Virus record (IMG/VR): IMGVR_UViG_3300048839_001082
Span: 1-64,000 of that record
Strand: one strand, 5' to 3'
Source of the DNA: a virus
Length of the DNA stretch: 64,000 bases
Under the pieces are notes generated by a model, which saw only the letters and a list, made by a program, of their open reading frames with translations, searched no databases and had not been told where the DNA came from. Of the stretch, positions 19,001 to 27,200 are shown in pieces (positions within the stretch are counted from its first letter, which is position 1; each line of letters begins with the position of its first letter). Made by a program: the position numbers and the translations under genes.

Positions 19001-22000
19001 AGATGGACACACTATTTAATCGATTGACAGAAAGCTTTAAAAATCGTTTAAAGAAAGTGGGCGAAGTATTCGGTGAAGTGAATTCTACACTTAATTTAGA
19101 ACTTACGGAATCGCAATTCTTTGGATTTTCTAAAGCTGCTCGTAAAACATTATCAGATTACGCTAACTATTTTGCCAGAGGAATTGAGGCTATTAGAGAC
19201 TCATTTGATGGCAAAGACATGTTCGGTACAAGTGCTGAAGACTTCTATAAGAAATATAAAGCTGTTTTAAAGAAGTTAGAATTCATTAAAGTGGTGGAAA
19301 CATCGCTGGAATCTATTTCTGATGTCGTGACCGACGGTCTGGGTGCACAGTTTTCCAAGTTAAGCTCAGCCATGGGCGATCTTCAAATTGATAAGTCAAG
19401 CTTCGCCACATTGCCTTCAGAACTTCGTGAAAGTTCGACTAAGAGTGCTCTCGCCGTTAATGCATTATCTGGTTTGAATGATTTATCAGGTTTATCTGAA
19501 GAGCAACGTGCTTTGATAAATACATTGTCACCGGATGGCTCTAATGCAGAATCTATTTTAAATCAAATTGTTGAAGAATTACGTCGTTCCAATTTGACAG
19601 AATTGGATCCTCAGATAGCTGAATTTTTGAAGAGTCAGTCTGAATTCCCGCGATCACAATTAGACGCCACCAATAACTTATCGTCCGCAATATGGACATT
19701 AAAAGATACTATTGATGCATTGATTTTGAAATTTCCGATGGCAGTTCCGAAGTTTGCTTCAGGTGGTTCAATTAAAGGTCCCGGAAGCGGTATTTCAGAT
19801 TCTATACCGGCATGGCTTTCCAATGGTGAGTTTGTCGTAAATGCCAAGCAAACCAAAAAGCATCGCGGTCTTGTCGAAGCAATAAATAAAGATAGACTTC
19901 CTAGATTTGCTGATGGTGGGTACTTCGGGAATCCCCTTCACATGATCGATAGTCTTGACGATACGATTAATGTGGATGAATTGCTGAAAGTCTATCCTAA
20001 GTTTCAAGATATTCTAAATTTAAAAGAAAATACTTCTGCTGAATTGGTTAAGAGATTTGGAAATAATTTAGATCTTAATAATTTGAATCCAAAAGCGTTT
20101 CTTGAGTTTCGAAAGATTTCAGACAGTTACGCAGAATCTCTTGCGAATTTGTTAAATTTGGATTTAAATTTAACTGATGATCTAGACGTTTTTAGATTTG
20201 AACCTGATTTAAAATTAGGTTCGGAGCAAGTCAGAAAGTCATTTATAAATTTACCTGAACTTGGTGCAAAATACGCTGACTTTCCAAACAAGACCGCAGC
20301 GGAAGCAATCAGATACCATGAGTTTGGGCATGCAATTGCATTTAAATCTCGCAATCTTCCAATAGATCTCGGGCCTGATGTCGACCCTGGTTTAACAGCC
20401 GCAATGTTTAGAAGAGTAAAGGTTCCAATAACGGAATCTGGAAATCTTGTATTAAAAGATTTTCTCGGAACTCCCTTATCTTCGATAAGCATGGAAGATG
20501 CAATTAAACAATTTAATTTGCCGGATGCGCTATTAGAAAGGTATAAGAAGACTTCTCCTATTTTATTTGATGAAGTGGAAGCTTGGCGAATAGGTGATTT
20601 GATATCTCCTTTAAAATTGAATACAAAACCTTTCGAAAGAGCAGCTTTAGGGACATATTCAAATCCCGGACTTACTCAAACATTTGTTAGAATGCAATAT
20701 GCGGATGAATTGAAATCATTATCTTTTAAAGAAACTCCGACACATTCTGCGTTGGTATTAAAAGAAGCGACAGCAGCATTATCAAACCCCCTGGATGTAG
20801 ACGCTTATCTTGCTAGAGTGAATGCTTTTCCAGACTTTGCAACGCTTAAAGAGAATACGCCAGATGCGCTTCAAAAAGATCTTTTAATTTATAAAAGAAT
20901 GTTTGATGAAAAGGCTAGCCAAACATTAATGGGAAAAGCTACGCTTCCCCAGAAAGCTAAAGCTTTTGCAGAACTTTCCAAGAGTGTTCTAAAGAATGCT
21001 GCAAAGAATAGTATTGCTCTCATAAAGAATCCTAATTTTGTTCCCAGTTTGATCGGTGGTGTTGCCGTTGAAGAACTATTAAGGAGAACGCTACCTATTG
21101 AAGACCATTTCATAGGTCTTGCAGACCAAATGGAAGGAACCTTACCGATAGAAATGAGAGGTGTGATAGCAGCATACGGCGCATTTGCGCAATCGTTGTT
21201 AGGACTCGTGGTAGGAAACTTAGTCGGTGATAAAATTTTTGGTGCTAAGAGACTCTTTAAAGTGTTTTCCAAAAATACATTTGCGAATGGAGGCTCAGTA
21301 AAAGGCCCCGGTGGCCCTGTTGAAGACAAAATTCCTGCATTTCTCTCCAATGGTGAATTTGTCGTAAACGCGGCCAGTACAAAGAAGCACAGAGCTCTTC
21401 TGGAACGTATCAATTCAGCTAAAGGTTACAAGCTCGGCGGTCCTGTCGGTGACAATCAAGATGTGATTGAACGCGCCCTTAGAGGGATTCAATATGGACA
21501 AATTGACGCTCTTCAAGGTGTCAGAAAGTTGAGAGCGCAAGCTTCTATACTCGATATCAATTTGAATCCATTGCAATTTGAAGTGCTCGATCAAAAGAAA
21601 CGTGAAGAATTTAGAAGTCTTTTAGAAAATGCTTTCCGAGCAAGAATCGAAGCTTTAGATGCAAAGACTCCTGAACTTGCGGCTGCCGCTCACAGAGCTT
21701 TAACGAATGTCGATGAATTCATGGATAAATACATGACACGATTCGCTGATCCTGCAAAAGAAGCTGGAGCTAATTTTGCCAGAGATTCAGAAGAAAACTT
21801 CCAATCGGGCTTAGCTGATTTACTCAAGGGGAATACCGCAGAAGGTAAGTCAATTGGTAAGACATTTGCTGATAATTTTCTTGATCAATTCACGAATAGC
21901 GTTATAAATACATTCGCTAAGGGAATTACTGATCAACTTTTTGGAAAAGATTCGCCTATAACAGAAGTGTTAAAAGAAGCGGGAACAGGCATTTTTGGTG

Positions 22001-22662
22001 TGTTGAAAAAGAGTTTTTTCAAGAATAAAGAAGAAATTCCAACCGGTGCGCCTTTGACCGCGACATCCGGTACACTTTCGCCATTGATAGCCTCTGAAGG
22101 TAGTCCTTTATTGTCTGAAACGATTAATCCTTTTGAAAGCTTAGAATCGTTAACGGAAGACTTCAAAGTCTGGTTTGATGGTTTCGATGCGACATTAACG
22201 GATGGTCTAAAAAGTATCGAATCTATTGATCTGAGTACGCCACTGGCAGGATTGGGCAAGTTATTATCAGACAACCTAGATGAAGCTATCAATATGTTCA
22301 TAAAGTTTACTGGTGGTTTTGCTTCCGGTGGTTTTGTCAGTGGACCGGGCACGAGTACTTCTGATTCTATTCCCGCAATGTTATCTGCGGGTGAATTTGT
22401 TGTAAATGCAGCATCTGTCAAAAAATTCGGCCCATTACTTGAATCTATTAATTCAGGACGTCCTCGTAATTTTTCTGGAGGCGGTCTTGTGGCACCTTCG
22501 CCATTAGCTGAAAGACCTGTTTCAGTCGGTGGGCAGCAAATCATAAACCTTAATATAACTGGTGATATTAGCCGACAAACAAGAAGTGAGATTTACGCAA
22601 TGATCCCACAAATAGCCGGCGGAGTTAATTTACACAACAGAGAGAAAGGTTTAAAGGTATAA
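13069..22662 (+). CDS. Tape measure protein with zincin-like HEXXH segment
   Basis: At 3,197 residues this is an unusually long tape measure. The N-terminal part has the classic tape-measure domain (IIQLGQGLSAGALRGEELNS, VMEQAPRLAQAIADELGVT). Hydrophobic, probably membrane-active segments lie around residues 685-740, 1100-1115, 1145-1165 and 1265-1290. A module with the pattern GG-x3-GPG-x4-D-x-IPA-x-LS-x-GEFVVNA-x3-KK occurs three times (near residues 2230, 2745 and 3090). Between the first two copies lies H2417-E-F-G-H2421 with E2502/E2504 in DEVEAW, a possible zinc site. The tape measure sets tail length, is ejected and often forms the DNA conduit; enzymatic segments may open the cell wall. 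I start at the ATG 13069 because GGAG lies 4 bases upstream; the TTG at 13054 lacks a site. By the usual rule of about 0.15 nm per residue the tail would be very long, unless globular parts are looped out. Confidence 0.9.
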   Translation: MSGIRIDVDAKTSQSEKDLKRINESLRNIEKTTNSASRALSNTFKGISTTIISGGAFLALKNISSEFTNLSNKIALVTGRTESLIVSQRKLYQIAEDTRSSLTGTVDVFSSFGRSLKSTGISTENILKTTKTVQQAIALSGSNAVAASNAIIQLGQGLSAGALRGEELNSVMEQAPRLAQAIADELGVTTGKMRLLAAEGKLATDVVFTALLKQAAQINKEFKVLAPTMEQSTSFLVSSMKFYVNELDKGLNLSAFLSAKMFEVGKGIKAASNNALELGANLAASYHTVLKNIRAIGGPLLVSLSELGKQFANVIPKLHLTKTLKGDINEAIRIFDDKLLGGFINSFKKFKFVNVFSIRSDVEKAITELKRLSPKYWAASGWDIPTFKKFFSKENLSKYQVAFGNLAKAITGNTNSISSTITNLAKTADYGFKALSRYFGFRPDTLIAFTGGQIDTFLMTLSEVTRGFSGITVKIWEFNRLVIDNFLPGVHALGLALADVFKELPNIIWKALKSVTIGFVSFIRNFTQVLKELVFTDFEVNFKQIFESALDAFNNFVDDLSDKDIFENIYKNIKSFGIRVINVFKDIYDKVIGNSWWTDTIEAIIDTSHSLWDKASSGLNDFGRNTINLFKDIFNQNRRLKFSIPSFKLTFDKFPRIEINSITDAFESASIRVKQFFSDLFDSFPSIAKMAFVAAAGVLVFALFPPGIIKTALLAAIVTSLATSATVIGEAFGASLTGGSFVYDMGYKLGKVAGLFVATVIREFPKVVNVFGGAISAFFRGIIEELPILNTAIKGVFSVFDTVGLAGPLGIFGTIFFGKKLGFFDALKKVSVVGPALKFFGLIETKKGKKDKSGDKDGSIWTSLFGTFGAVRTVSALTLITSQLGGFDSIFAESKWMKAALDVGLLYLSLFGDKGLDNLQAILFKTVIKPVREMFRTLKGDSFIANGIFDVIFGDKGGWIERASSFMKGVFTAIGENVANIAAPRIKQGYEFLKILLLGKDPSKTIESIKNVARLAMFNVQDTIAKIGSVFKFSGPLMPRGASKYAAQYQDLMSQTFGKTAAVLEAETKRTAEKITKIGGETGLMGRAFLGKHGTKILVGSILAAFAAMAIASQDAEAKIRTPLDDTIDILRDLKVPNPFKEFALETTAVILPLLFGALVLFRQNVTNLFNKWSGALVAESAAKGILGRIANSSLAFKRVGATIGAAVVAGFVGYGLSDGNAMMALYAADAAGTLAFVFKDQLAKLFTVSAFAKIIAMIGGLISFLLNPWVWIPAAALTAGGLLGIWLFGKEGEFFNDLDKAKDKILQLISFGYLGKQPELGPRSLSKNSEQFLTKQNIDLGFDLDDINFEKVSSKDRELLNESIRNLETAIVDAIKEDKQEGRIDFPTYDRIKAMDRKIANMATNLRISSSQNDVPFSEVLKQSAYIQPEGRLGLKLSELKKFGAELAYSINVGLTKFSRYGAKPEDKLRYTERLDELKAEQNRRYNPNFRFRTDAATKELLDLAKNAEDSVVFTNEAIETALGEARIKLERIDALVREQETTMFGSYKPLEMTGRQGEYNQTLLNGFNSARDEALQRVREKLAFDREEKAIRKFNKQLNEVETVAKNILKLEFDVEDIFAFDQHSFNNMVRITTEVDALGKALIKTSDIASRNAIILKIKEQRDQFVYEQSEARLAEPVYNQSRLPEFMSEAGMQMSPEFANSLSDFNAGIIAKIATDLSNKIKKSKLKVPGSPEYTVLAEEIRADQDANARFIADLAKSNQETFFYVKDLAGKYEVDFPGLMKKYGLSGAKTLLSKLADKEQARSDAIAKGDIGILPGIDNDIARFKETLAEIPLDVQTMLSTIGNVGVSIDINDLFNAPELLATLTEVANRLREIDKDFKFKGPTLTSEGLDSILIRQQAQQRAAFASSLKTIDNTPQKLGTLLSNYGADTSKDISALTESTRNYIVELERVKTTIEFLRKSRQSPADTEALFQMDTLFNRLTESFKNRLKKVGEVFGEVNSTLNLELTESQFFGFSKAARKTLSDYANYFARGIEAIRDSFDGKDMFGTSAEDFYKKYKAVLKKLEFIKVVETSLESISDVVTDGLGAQFSKLSSAMGDLQIDKSSFATLPSELRESSTKSALAVNALSGLNDLSGLSEEQRALINTLSPDGSNAESILNQIVEELRRSNLTELDPQIAEFLKSQSEFPRSQLDATNNLSSAIWTLKDTIDALILKFPMAVPKFASGGSIKGPGSGISDSIPAWLSNGEFVVNAKQTKKHRGLVEAINKDRLPRFADGGYFGNPLHMIDSLDDTINVDELLKVYPKFQDILNLKENTSAELVKRFGNNLDLNNLNPKAFLEFRKISDSYAESLANLLNLDLNLTDDLDVFRFEPDLKLGSEQVRKSFINLPELGAKYADFPNKTAAEAIRYHEFGHAIAFKSRNLPIDLGPDVDPGLTAAMFRRVKVPITESGNLVLKDFLGTPLSSISMEDAIKQFNLPDALLERYKKTSPILFDEVEAWRIGDLISPLKLNTKPFERAALGTYSNPGLTQTFVRMQYADELKSLSFKETPTHSALVLKEATAALSNPLDVDAYLARVNAFPDFATLKENTPDALQKDLLIYKRMFDEKASQTLMGKATLPQKAKAFAELSKSVLKNAAKNSIALIKNPNFVPSLIGGVAVEELLRRTLPIEDHFIGLADQMEGTLPIEMRGVIAAYGAFAQSLLGLVVGNLVGDKIFGAKRLFKVFSKNTFANGGSVKGPGGPVEDKIPAFLSNGEFVVNAASTKKHRALLERINSAKGYKLGGPVGDNQDVIERALRGIQYGQIDALQGVRKLRAQASILDINLNPLQFEVLDQKKREEFRSLLENAFRARIEALDAKTPELAAAAHRALTNVDEFMDKYMTRFADPAKEAGANFARDSEENFQSGLADLLKGNTAEGKSIGKTFADNFLDQFTNSVINTFAKGITDQLFGKDSPITEVLKEAGTGIFGVLKKSFFKNKEEIPTGAPLTATSGTLSPLIASEGSPLLSETINPFESLESLTEDFKVWFDGFDATLTDGLKSIESIDLSTPLAGLGKLLSDNLDEAINMFIKFTGGFASGGFVSGPGTSTSDSIPAMLSAGEFVVNAASVKKFGPLLESINSGRPRNFSGGGLVAPSPLAERPVSVGGQQIINLNITGDISRQTRSEIYAMIPQIAGGVNLHNREKGLKV

Positions 22663-22663
22663 T

Positions 22664-23260
22664 ATGTACGGCATCCTCAATGGCACTACAGTCATTGCTA
22701 AATTCGTGGCACCTTTGTCAGTGAAAAGCAATGTACCGGTATTCGTGTCGGATGCCCTTTCATTAAAGAGAACAGTAACTAAAAGAAATGCTCAACGTTG
22801 GGAGATCTCAACGAATCTTGAGCCGTTATCTGTTGGTGCGAATGATTTATTCGCACTACTCGTTAATAAAGGTGCATCTGAAGTATTGACTATTCAAATG
22901 CCTCAAAATTATGGGGTTATTAAGAAAAGAGTATCCACAGCCTCTCCTAATGTTGATGGGCTATTGGGTGCTACAAACGTAAATGTTTCTCTAAACAATG
23001 GATTGATCCCTGCAGGTACTTTTATTAGATTTTCGAATCACAGTAAAATTTATATGGTGACTGCTGATTTCAATCAAACCGCAGGAATAATGAGTATTTT
23101 TCCTGGACTACTGATTGCTGTGCCGCCGGGTCAAATATTTAAACATCAGGACGATGTTGAAATGTTGTGCAGATTTGATACCGATGTTGTTATTGGCATG
23201 CAATACACAGACGGCATTCTAATGGATGTCGGCACAGTGAATTTAATAGAGGCACTATGA
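22664..23260 (+). CDS. Distal tail protein, hypothetical
   Basis: The 198-residue, beta-rich protein follows the tape measure directly, in the position of lambda gpM or a distal tail (Dit)-like protein that starts the baseplate or tip. AAAGG precedes the ATG. It has no enzyme motif (representative stretches are KRTVTKRNAQRWEISTNLEP and HQDDVEMLCRFDTDVV). The role is from gene order. Its stop overlaps the next ATG as ATGA. Confidence 0.6.
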   Translation: MYGILNGTTVIAKFVAPLSVKSNVPVFVSDALSLKRTVTKRNAQRWEISTNLEPLSVGANDLFALLVNKGASEVLTIQMPQNYGVIKKRVSTASPNVDGLLGATNVNVSLNNGLIPAGTFIRFSNHSKIYMVTADFNQTAGIMSIFPGLLIAVPPGQIFKHQDDVEMLCRFDTDVVIGMQYTDGILMDVGTVNLIEAL

Positions 23261-23826
23261 TTAAAATATCTACAGGGCTTTCTGATTTACTGTTAGAGCA
23301 AACTGTTGAGTCTTTCTTTCTTGTGGATCTGAATAATGGTTTTAGAAAGACATCAAATGCATTTAATATAACCTATAACGGTAATTTATATATTGCTGAT
23401 GGAACTCTTTTGACTGTGGAACCTCCTCAAATGTCTTCGATCGTTGATCGTCAAGCTTTTAAAATTGTTATGTCCGATGTGAATATGGAAATGGGTGTGT
23501 TGGCGGAAGCCGGAATGTTAGGTACGCCTGTAAATGTATATATGGGTTTTATCAACATTGGAACAGATCAACCCCATACTGAGCTTGATAAATTTTTAAC
23601 GATTTATAGCGGTCATATCGATGGTGTTAGTTATCGCTATGATACTTCACTAATCGGAGAAAGAGCCTTTATATTGACATGCACAACACCAATGAGTGAT
23701 TTAGATCTAAAGAAACCGATATATACCAGTCAAGACTATCTTGACAAAAATTATCCCGGCGATACCTCGTATCAACAGATATACGAGGGTTCCGGCCCGA
23801 TTGAATTAAGATGGGGTAAGATATAA
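23257..23826 (+). CDS. Minor tail protein, gpL/DUF2163-like position
   Basis: The 189-residue, beta-rich protein includes the VDRQAFKIVMSDVNMEMG and FLTIYSGHIDGVSYRYDT stretches and ends GSGPIELRWGKI. In related siphoviruses this slot holds a tail-tip hub-associated protein (lambda gpL analogue or DUF2163/DUF1833-like). No Cys cluster like that of lambda gpL is seen. It is coupled at both ends by overlapping codons. Confidence 0.6.
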   Translation: MIKISTGLSDLLLEQTVESFFLVDLNNGFRKTSNAFNITYNGNLYIADGTLLTVEPPQMSSIVDRQAFKIVMSDVNMEMGVLAEAGMLGTPVNVYMGFINIGTDQPHTELDKFLTIYSGHIDGVSYRYDTSLIGERAFILTCTTPMSDLDLKKPIYTSQDYLDKNYPGDTSYQQIYEGSGPIELRWGKI

Positions 23827-24197
23827 TGGTAGCTCCAGTAGTATTGTTTTGGATTAATGTAGCAGTTACAGCAGCTTCAATGGCTTATCAAGCAGATAAG
23901 GCACACAAGGCCAGAAAGAAAGCCAGAGAAGCAGCTGAAGCTCGTAAAGGTTTTGATGTGGTGGTTGAAGGTGAAGTGATGCGTCTTCCTATTGTATATG
24001 GAAGAGCTAAAGTAGGTGGTGTTCGCGTATTCCATGGCACTAAAAATAGTTTTGAATATGTAGAGCCTAATAGTGATCCTGCTTCGCGATTTCTAACTGG
24101 AACTCCTGATACTACTGCTCAGCAATGGACAGGATGGTCTGATAATGGCGGGAGTCCTGGTAATGGCGGTGGTATCGGTGACACCGGTGGTGGATAA
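23826..24197 (+). CDS. Small tail-tip protein, apparently the split-off N-terminus of a J-like protein
   Basis: The 123-residue protein has a hydrophobic N-terminus (VVLFWINVAVTAASMAYQ), a basic/alanine coiled stretch, then VVVEGEVMRLPIVYGRAKVG and a Gly-rich end. In many siphoviruses the VVVEGE...LPIVYGR segment is at the start of the large tip protein itself. Here it is a separate gene, with its own stop and an AGGAA plus ATG for the next gene, so the tip protein seems to be made in two pieces. Confidence 0.6.
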   Translation: MVAPVVLFWINVAVTAASMAYQADKAHKARKKAREAAEARKGFDVVVEGEVMRLPIVYGRAKVGGVRVFHGTKNSFEYVEPNSDPASRFLTGTPDTTAQQWTGWSDNGGSPGNGGGIGDTGGG

Positions 24198-24213
24198 TTT
24201 ATAAGGAACAATC

Positions 24214-27200
24214 ATGCCCGGTGGAAATCCATATGAAGATTATGCAGCATCAGTTGATGCACAATCCGCTGCCGAAGCTGCGGTAGTCCCTGAACAATAT
24301 AATACAGTAACAATTCCCGGAACGGTTTTAAATAAAACTGTTGAAGGTGAAAAGAATGAGTTTTTATTTATTCAACAAGCATTATGTGTAGGACCAATTC
24401 AAGGTGTTTATGATGTGTTAATTGATGATGGTTTAGGGCTTACTGAACCTTCACTAGGTGCTGCAGGTTATGAAGATTTAGATGCAAAACCACTTTACCA
24501 AAGTGCGGCAATGCGTTTTGATATTCATAATGGAAATGGTGAAGAAGCTGATAATATCTTAGTAAAGAATTTTCCATCTAGATACTCAGCTAAATTTCCA
24601 AATACTGCGAATGCTTCTATCTGTGTTAAGCTAGATAGAGAAAATCCGCAATTCAATGGCGTGCCCAATGCGCAATTTTTCATCGAAGGTAAATTAGTAA
24701 GAGATATTACAAGGTCAGGCTCAGTTGGTGCTTATACTTACGCACTCACTGGTTTTGTTTACAGTAACAATTCCGCACTTTGTTTATTAGATTATCTTTT
24801 GTTATCGGAAGGTGGAAAAGGACTTTCAGCTTCACAGATTGATCTTGAAAGTTTTTATGATGCCAGAATTTTATGTGACACACCCGTATTAGATAATGCT
24901 TTAATTGGTGGACGTATTTGGAGACCTGAATCTGGCAGAAGAAGTGTTTCACAACGAAACCTTCCACTCTATGAATGTAATATTGTAATAGACACTGAAA
25001 AGACAATCCGTGAAAATGTCGAAGCAATTCTTAACACAATGGGAGACGCTCGACTCGTGTGGAGTCAGTCTAAATATAAACTGGTAGTGGCCTACCCTGA
25101 TTCAAATGCAGCGATTCCATACAGCGGTGAAATCACGGATGATGAATTGGTGCTCGGAGAGCCTATTGATATTTCTTGGCCAACTTCCTCAGAACGCCTT
25201 AATTTTTGTACAGTTCGGTTCAGAAATGAATCGATGGATTTTAAAGAGGATTCTGTTTCATGGCCTCCGAAACAATCAGGTACGTACCTCAGAGGAATTG
25301 GAGCATATTCTTACCCGATAGTTACAGGTTGGCCTTTGGGTGAAACTACCAGTGTGTTCATGAATGCGAATGCTGTTTGGACGGGCGGGACAGATAATAC
25401 ATTTGTTTGGAAGTTCGCAGTAAAGAATTCAGGTGCGCATACTTTAGACATTGCAGTTGATGATGATGGTTTACTCAATGTCAGAAGGAATGGTATTTTA
25501 GAAAGCAACGCCACGAATGTCGGTACTGGTAATAACTGGCGAAACTTCGTAACTCGCAGTTTTAATTGGGTTGAAGATGATATTATTGAAGTTACGATTC
25601 TCGCTAACAATTACCAAGGGCGTATTGCCGGTGTCGCTGGTAGAGTTCTGAATGTTGCCCTTCAAGCTCAGATATGGACCACGAGGTCACCTGCTTATAC
25701 TGATTTTGTTACAGTTAACCAAGATAAAACAGTTTATGATGAATTTTTAACTGAAGATAATAATATTCTTCTTGAAGCAGATATCTTCGCGGACGGTATT
25801 TCAGATTATTACCATGCTTTGGCGAAAGCTGAGGAAATGGTTAGAACAAGCAGAAGCGCATTTATTATTGAATTCACTTACAAAATTAAAGATAGATATT
25901 ACGAACCGGGTGACTTCGTTAAATTGACCAGTTCTACTTTGAATTTTGATGAATTGCCTTTAAAGACCGATGAGATTAAATCAAAAGACGATTTCACGGC
26001 TACTGTGAAGGCTACCAGATTTGACTATACTCAGTTAGCTTGGAATGTAAATGATAATGAATACATTGCTCCGAAAGCTGCCTACGATTTTCTTTTAAAT
26101 GCTCCGAGTGAAGTCGTTTTGGATCGTGAAATAATCTCTAACTTACAATCTTCAGGAACAGTTCGGTGGAAATCAACAGGTGATTCTAAGATAATTGGGT
26201 ATATTGTTTATGTAAATAAAGGTGGTGATAACGATGCAAATGGTTATCCTTTGTTTACTGAAGTGGGCAGAACTGGAATAAGTGAAGAATTCGAACTTCC
26301 AACCCTAGGCTATATGTATGGCGGTGTGGGTGTTAAAGCAATTTCTAATACATCCAGTTCAAAAATGACGGTTAACGCACAAGTCATTTTTAATAATCGT
26401 AAAATTGCATTGACAAGCAGCGATACACAGTTTATTAGAAGAGGTCCTGTTGATGAACCTAGTACAATAACACTGACAGCACACATTGCCGGATATGTGA
26501 ATCCAGTGATCCATTGGTACAAGAACGATGTGCTTTTGCCTGACTCTTCAACAACACTTGTTATTTCTTCAGATCCTGATGGTCTAAGTGTTGTTTATAG
26601 ATTAACAGTTGAAGAATCAGAATTTGTTTGGAATGGTGAACACAGAACAGCTCTCTATAGTACAATTACCATAGCCACACTGTCTGTCGGAAATGCGGCA
26701 TTTACGGACTACATATTTAGACGTGCTTTAACTATGCCGGCAACACCTACAGAACAAGGGATGCCGGCAGGGTGGTACGACACGCCTCCCACACCAAATG
26801 GAAATCCATTATGGGTAACGTGGGCTGAAAAAGATTCTGATGGTTTCCTGATCACATCTTGGGTCACTCCCGTGAATATTGAATCGGGTGATATTCATGT
26901 TCAATATAGTAAAGATGGTATTGCTGATTGGCATGATGTATTTGCTCCCGGCGATCTTTTCATTCATTACAATGTGAATGGAGGGGCTTGGTCAGCAGCG
27001 ATACAAATTTCTTTTGAAGGTATTGATTATTTAACAACTCATTTCATATTCACACGTTCCTTACTTGACCCTCCAGCTCTTGATAATACCGCAGATGAGC
27101 CTGTCGGATGGCTTGATGCGCCTCCAACAAACACGTTATTAGGTCCGCTGTGGTTTAGCACCGGCCAACGTTATAAAAATGGTCAGCTGAATAATGTGTG

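Noticed and set aside
20889-22544. Long antisense frames opposite the tape measure gene, and similar ones elsewhere
   Set aside because: They mirror the codon pattern of the sense gene and have no start signals; all other genes are on the + strand.
23826-24230. Frameshift joining the 123-residue gene to the tip protein
   Set aside because: No slippery heptamer is present, and the downstream ATG has its own AGGAA at good spacing.
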